The notes under the pieces were generated by a model that ran no database searches, was not told the DNA's origin, and was given only the letters and a program-made list of their open reading frames with translations. A stretch of 9,048 nucleotides of DNA from contig JAJXUS010000060.1 in the NCBI GenBank assembly GCA_021782675.1, positions 1 to 9,048 on the forward strand, in the 5' to 3' direction. Below are positions 5,867 to 9,048 of the stretch, piece after piece; the first letter of the stretch is position 1, and each line of letters begins with the position of its first letter. The DNA comes from Acidobacteriota bacterium. GTDB taxonomy: Bacteria > Acidobacteriota > Terriglobia > Terriglobales > Acidobacteriaceae. A program made the position numbers and the translations under genes.

Positions 5867-7574
5867 CCGATTCCTGCTGGCTGGCGTGCGGCGGTGCAAA
5901 AGGAGCTTTCAAGCCGGATTCCGCAGCCTGCCGGGTGTCGGGCTTTCCGTCGCGGCTCTGCATCGCTGCCTGATACTGCGCAATGGCCGCATCGCGGTTG
6001 CCCTGAAGATCGTCCAGGCGGCCCAGATAAATATGCGACCAGGCGATTGTGCGCAGATCATGCGCGGTTTTGGCAGCCGTTTCAAAATCCTGCCGGGCGG
6101 CACTGGCGTGGCCGCTCATGATCTCCGCCCGCGCCAGCAGAAACTCGGCGCGGCCCTGACCTTCACCGTGCGCGGCCAGCACCTGCTGCGCCGCCGCCAT
6201 GGCTCCGTTCACATCCCCGGCGAGCAGCTTCTTCTCACCATCATCCAGCATCGCCAGCGTCTTGGGGGGTGCCTCGGTTGTGCCTTCATCGGACTTTGCC
6301 GCAAAGACGATGTCCTGCACGCGATGCTTTTCAACATCCACGTTCATGCCGTAGATCATCTCGCCGACGATCTCCTGCAGCGTCGTCTGGTTGTCCGGGA
6401 AGGATCGCAGATGATTGTAAAAATACTGCGTCAGGATAAAGCCCTGCTCCATGTCCGAGCGGACCGCGTTATGCCGGACGTCCTTCACCTTGCGTTCATA
6501 GGCATTTTCTGCCGAGTTGACGGCGGCCAACTGGCTGCGGTCGATATGTGCCGGAATCTTGTATTCCGGCACGCCCGTGTCCATGGTGTGCGCTTCAATC
6601 GCACGGATCATGCATTCAGTGACCAGTGAAAGAATGTCGCTTTTGTACTGATAGGCAAGCGGCGAAGGCTGCACCAGCTCCAGGATCGGAGTGAGGGCGT
6701 CGATCGATGTGGAGCGCGCGTAGATCAGGGGCTCCAGAATAAAGCGGAGATAGGTGTGCTTGACCGGCTTCAGATCGATTTTGCCGTTGACGACGGATTC
6801 CACCACGATGTAGTCGCCGCCATAGACGCGCGCATTCGTCTCGCCGGGCGCAATCAGCGGTTCGACGATTACTAGAAACCGGCGGCTGCCGTAGGTGGGC
6901 GGCGGCTGCTTCAGATACAGATCGGTCTGTACCAGCATCTGATTCAGGGCGGCGTGCGCTTTGGCGACCTCTGCCTCATACGCATCACGATTGATGACCC
7001 AGATGACGTGGAGCTGGGCGGTGCTGGCAAAGTCCCGCAGATATCCAGGAAAGTCGAGAAGCGTTCCTGCGTCAGGGGGCAAATCCTTTTTAGGCGCGCT
7101 GGGCGCCAGGCTGGGCGGGGGGGTAAGAAACAGGGCGAGCGAGATGAACGAAGCGACGGTCAGATCCTCGCTGTTCATCGAGTGCTTTCGGATGTAGCCG
7201 CACATGCGGTCGCGGCTGGCGCGTGCCGCCTCTGACTTCAGCAACGACTGATCGATGTCATCGCGGACCTTTTGCCGCAGGGGGTCGGACTCCGCCAGTC
7301 CCTGATCGTAGCCGCAGGCATTCAGTGCGGCCATCACATCAAACATGGTCTCACTGGACGCAATCGATGTGGCCGGCCCTGTGGGATCAATGGCTGTGGG
7401 GGCCGCTTGTGGCGCCGCGGCTTGCACGGAGTGAACCTCGCCGGTGGATGAGGTCGAGGTGGTTCCGCTGCTGGAGGAGTTCGATTGCGTCTGCGCGCAC
7501 AGGACAGAGGCTGCAAGGAACAGGGCTGCCGTAGAACCTCGAACGCCGCGCCGGAATGCCAGGGAGATCCGCAT
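5856..7574 (-). CDS. Secreted TPR-repeat protein of unknown function
   Basis: This 572-residue protein has a typical Sec signal peptide: basic MRISLAFRRGVRG, a hydrophobic core at about 14-24, and likely cleavage after LCA (residue 28). There is no proper lipobox, since SVL precedes the cysteine. A Ser/Thr/Ala/Pro-rich linker (30-75) suggests an extracytoplasmic protein. The middle region (about 75-430) is mixed alpha/beta and I cannot assign it to a family. It includes a hydrophobic LHVIWVINRDAYEAEV segment, a FLVIVEPLIAPGETNARVYGGDYIVVE segment, and KHTYLRFILEPL (272-283). The C-terminal part (about 438-541) contains about three TPR-like helical pairs, for example LDDGEKKLLAGDVNGAMAAA and AWSHIYLGRLDDLQGNRDAAIAQYQAA. 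TPRs usually mediate protein contacts. The gene is the first after the promoter, and its 3' end overlaps rnc by 11 bases. It lacks a visible Shine-Dalgarno; the ATG is chosen because it gives an intact signal peptide. Its function is unknown; an envelope role would fit the neighbours. Confidence 0.85.
   Translation of the reverse strand: MRISLAFRRGVRGSTAALFLAASVLCAQTQSNSSSSGTTSTSSTGEVHSVQAAAPQAAPTAIDPTGPATSIASSETMFDVMAALNACGYDQGLAESDPLRQKVRDDIDQSLLKSEAARASRDRMCGYIRKHSMNSEDLTVASFISLALFLTPPPSLAPSAPKKDLPPDAGTLLDFPGYLRDFASTAQLHVIWVINRDAYEAEVAKAHAALNQMLVQTDLYLKQPPPTYGSRRFLVIVEPLIAPGETNARVYGGDYIVVESVVNGKIDLKPVKHTYLRFILEPLIYARSTSIDALTPILELVQPSPLAYQYKSDILSLVTECMIRAIEAHTMDTGVPEYKIPAHIDRSQLAAVNSAENAYERKVKDVRHNAVRSDMEQGFILTQYFYNHLRSFPDNQTTLQEIVGEMIYGMNVDVEKHRVQDIVFAAKSDEGTTEAPPKTLAMLDDGEKKLLAGDVNGAMAAAQQVLAAHGEGQGRAEFLLARAEIMSGHASAARQDFETAAKTAHDLRTIAWSHIYLGRLDDLQGNRDAAIAQYQAAMQSRDGKPDTRQAAESGLKAPFAPPHASQQESDGH
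5872..5875 (-). promoter_or_regulatory. Ribosome binding site for rnc
   Basis: AGGA on the minus strand, 5 bases before ATG at 5866, lies within the final codons of the TPR gene. It favours ATG at 5866 over TTG at 5899. Confidence 0.5.
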
Positions 7575-7603
7575 AGATTAGGAGTGGTGGCCGGGACAGA
7601 CCC

Positions 7604-7632
7604 AGTCTATGATTCGCCCGATGCAGGGTCAA
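7604..7632 (-). promoter_or_regulatory. Putative sigma70-type promoter for the TPR-rnc-lepB-lepB-asmA unit
   Basis: On the minus strand TTGACC (7632 to 7627, 5 of 6 to the -35 consensus) is followed after exactly 17 bases by TAGACT (7609 to 7604, 4 of 6 to the -10 consensus). A start about 7 bases further on would give a leader of roughly 22 bases before the ATG at 7574, with no Shine-Dalgarno in it. The promoter lies in the 90-base gap between dnaG and the TPR gene. The only other thing seen in that gap is weak GC-rich pairing (CGGC/GCCG) just after the dnaG stop, too weak to call a terminator. Confidence 0.5.
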
Positions 7633-7664
7633 ACCTGGCCGGCTGCCGCTGCCGAAATGCGGGG

Positions 7665-9048
7665 TCAGGACTCGCGCAATTCGCGGTCAAGCTGCAGCTT
7701 CTCAGCCATCAGCTCGCGGATCGTCTCGGTATCGCCGCGGGCCTCGGCGTCAGCCAGCCGCCGACGCAGGTCGCGCTGGCGGCGCTCCATCTGACGGATT
7801 CGCAGACTGGCCAGCGCCTGCTCCAGGTCGCCCGGCGAAACTTCGGCGGGACCCGCCAGCAGCGCGGCGGCCAGCAGGTGGCGGCTTTGCTCGTCGGGCG
7901 CAGCCATCATTGGGTCATCCGCCGGCTGGCGGCTCGCCAGTGCAGCCATCAGATCGGTTGTCGCCAGCCCTTCAAACAGCCAGGGCTCGCGCCTGTGACG
8001 TTCGGTGGCCGCGGAACACGCCGCGCCGGTATGGCACATTGCGCGCAGAATTAGCTTCTCGGCCTCGCTGACCATGGGCGCAACGGCGGCTGTGGGCCGC
8101 ACGGAACCGCGGCGTGCGCCGGCCGCCTGCTTCAGCTCCTGCCGCAACAGGGCCGAGTCGATGCCCAGCTTCTGCGCGGCGTCGGCGGCAAACTCATCGC
8201 GGGCGATGCGATTAGGCATGTGCTGCATGTGCGGCAGCAGAAAATTCAGCGCCTTTACCTTGGCATCCGCGGTGACAGGGGGGTGCAGCAGACGCGCTCG
8301 TTCAATCAGGTAGTCGCTGTGGCGGCGGGCTGCGCGAAGTTCCGCAATGTATGCCTGCACGCCGCGCTCCCGTACAAAGCGATCGGGGTCCAAGCCGCCT
8401 TCCAGTGTGACAACTTTGACGCTGAAACCTTCTTCGATGAGCAGTGCGATGGATTTTTCTGCTGCGTTCGCGCCTGCGGTATCCGGGTCAAAGTTCACGA
8501 CGACCTGCCGTGTGTGCCGTGCCAGCAGGCGCACCTGCGCCTCAGTAAATGCGGTGCCGCTGGTCGCAATTACGTTTGTTACACCCGCCATGTAGACGGA
8601 GATGCAGTCCATCTGGCCTTCCACCAGCAAGGCAAATTCAAACTGCCGGATGGCTGCCTTTGCTTTGTCGAGGTTGAAGAGAACCTGGCCTTTGGTGAAC
8701 AGCGGGGTCTCCGGAGAGTTGAGATACTTGGGGCCGGATTTTTCGTCGCTGTCGAGCGCCCGCGCGGTGAAGGCGATGGTTCGGCCGCCTTCATTGCGGA
8801 TGGGAAACATGATGCGCTTGCGGAAACGCGCATAGAGTGCGCCCGAGCCGCCTTCGGCCTGCTCCCTGGTGGAGAACAGTCCGCTGGCGCGGAGCACCTC
8901 CGCTGCGAAACGCTCCTGAAAGCGGTCGCGCATGGTGGAGAAGGAATCTGGCGCGTAGCCGAGGTTGAAGGCGGTGATGGCATCGGCCGTCGTCCCGCGG
9001 CCGGTGAGATATTCCCGCGCCCGCGCGGCCTCCGGAGACTGCAGTTGC
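7665..9048 (-). CDS. dnaG: DNA primase DnaG (5' end outside window)
   Basis: This is the replicative primase, which makes the RNA primers for the lagging strand and works with the DnaB helicase. The frame is open to the right edge, so 460 C-terminal residues are visible; the CHC2-type zinc domain and the start of the catalytic core are missing. Seen in order (fragment numbering): EYLTGRGTTADAITAFNLGYAPDSF (partly core N-terminus, 12-36), FPIRNEGGRTIAFTARAL (81-98) and KYLNSPETPLFTKG. The TOPRIM motif LLVEGQMD follows with its acidic Glu at 143, then NFDPDTAGANAA (185-196) carrying the metal-binding aspartates, and LDPDRFVRERG (219-229). The C-terminal part from about 320 is an alpha-helical helicase-binding domain, ending in a highly charged helical hairpin (about 416-460). 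All visible catalytic residues are intact. The ATG at 8933 is internal and should not be taken as the start. The gene seems to be transcriptionally separate from the downstream cluster, given the promoter between them. Confidence 0.97.
   Translation of the reverse strand, partial: QLQSPEAARAREYLTGRGTTADAITAFNLGYAPDSFSTMRDRFQERFAAEVLRASGLFSTREQAEGGSGALYARFRKRIMFPIRNEGGRTIAFTARALDSDEKSGPKYLNSPETPLFTKGQVLFNLDKAKAAIRQFEFALLVEGQMDCISVYMAGVTNVIATSGTAFTEAQVRLLARHTRQVVVNFDPDTAGANAAEKSIALLIEEGFSVKVVTLEGGLDPDRFVRERGVQAYIAELRAARRHSDYLIERARLLHPPVTADAKVKALNFLLPHMQHMPNRIARDEFAADAAQKLGIDSALLRQELKQAAGARRGSVRPTAAVAPMVSEAEKLILRAMCHTGAACSAATERHRREPWLFEGLATTDLMAALASRQPADDPMMAAPDEQSRHLLAAALLAGPAEVSPGDLEQALASLRIRQMERRQRDLRRRLADAEARGDTETIRELMAEKLQLDRELRES

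Noticed and set aside
5078..6121. A long plus-strand open frame of 347 codons opposite rnc and the TPR gene.
   Set aside because: It is antisense to a clear RNase III with intact catalytic motifs. It is cysteine- and arginine-rich with no domain, which is typical of a shadow frame in GC-rich DNA.
7640..7664. A possible terminator after dnaG.
   Set aside because: Only a 4-bp CGGC/GCCG pairing with a 7-base loop is visible and no U-tract follows.

Overview
The window is GC-rich, densely coded bacterial chromosome. Housekeeping genes are recognisable, and I see no phage, transposase, CRISPR or RNA gene. The best guess for the source is an acidobacterium (Terriglobia/Acidobacteriaceae-like). This rests on the GC-rich coding, the YqaA/VTT-type membrane protein, and a cluster of a secreted TPR protein, RNase III, two signal peptidases I and an AsmA-like protein. 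The assignment is an inference from protein style, not from a search.

Layout: at the left edge lie a possible last few codons of an upstream plus-strand gene (ending at 47) and a complete plus-strand VTT/DedA-like membrane protein (98-733). Everything else is on the minus strand and is read right to left. It begins with dnaG, whose 5' end lies beyond the window, and continues with a secreted TPR protein, rnc, a first signal peptidase (4257-5090), a second signal peptidase (3448-4236) and a large AsmA-like protein (844-3429).

The five genes after dnaG look like one transcription unit. A good sigma70-type promoter lies just upstream of the TPR gene. The junctions are then an 11-bp overlap, a 4-bp TTGA overlap, a 20-bp gap and an 18-bp gap. 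Both signal peptidases appear to use TTG start codons preceded by clear Shine-Dalgarno sequences. The common theme is the cell envelope and export: a secreted TPR protein, two leader peptidases, an AsmA-like inner-membrane-anchored protein and, convergent to them, a membrane VTT protein. RNase III and primase are the information-processing members.

The most striking non-coding structure is a perfect 17-bp inverted repeat (731-747 and 830-846) around an 82-bp centre. It fills the whole space between the convergent VTT and AsmA genes, and its outermost three bases on each side are the stop codons of those two genes. It could be a bidirectional terminator or a small mobile palindromic (MITE/REP-like) element. 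I did not find a clear new defence or metabolic system here.
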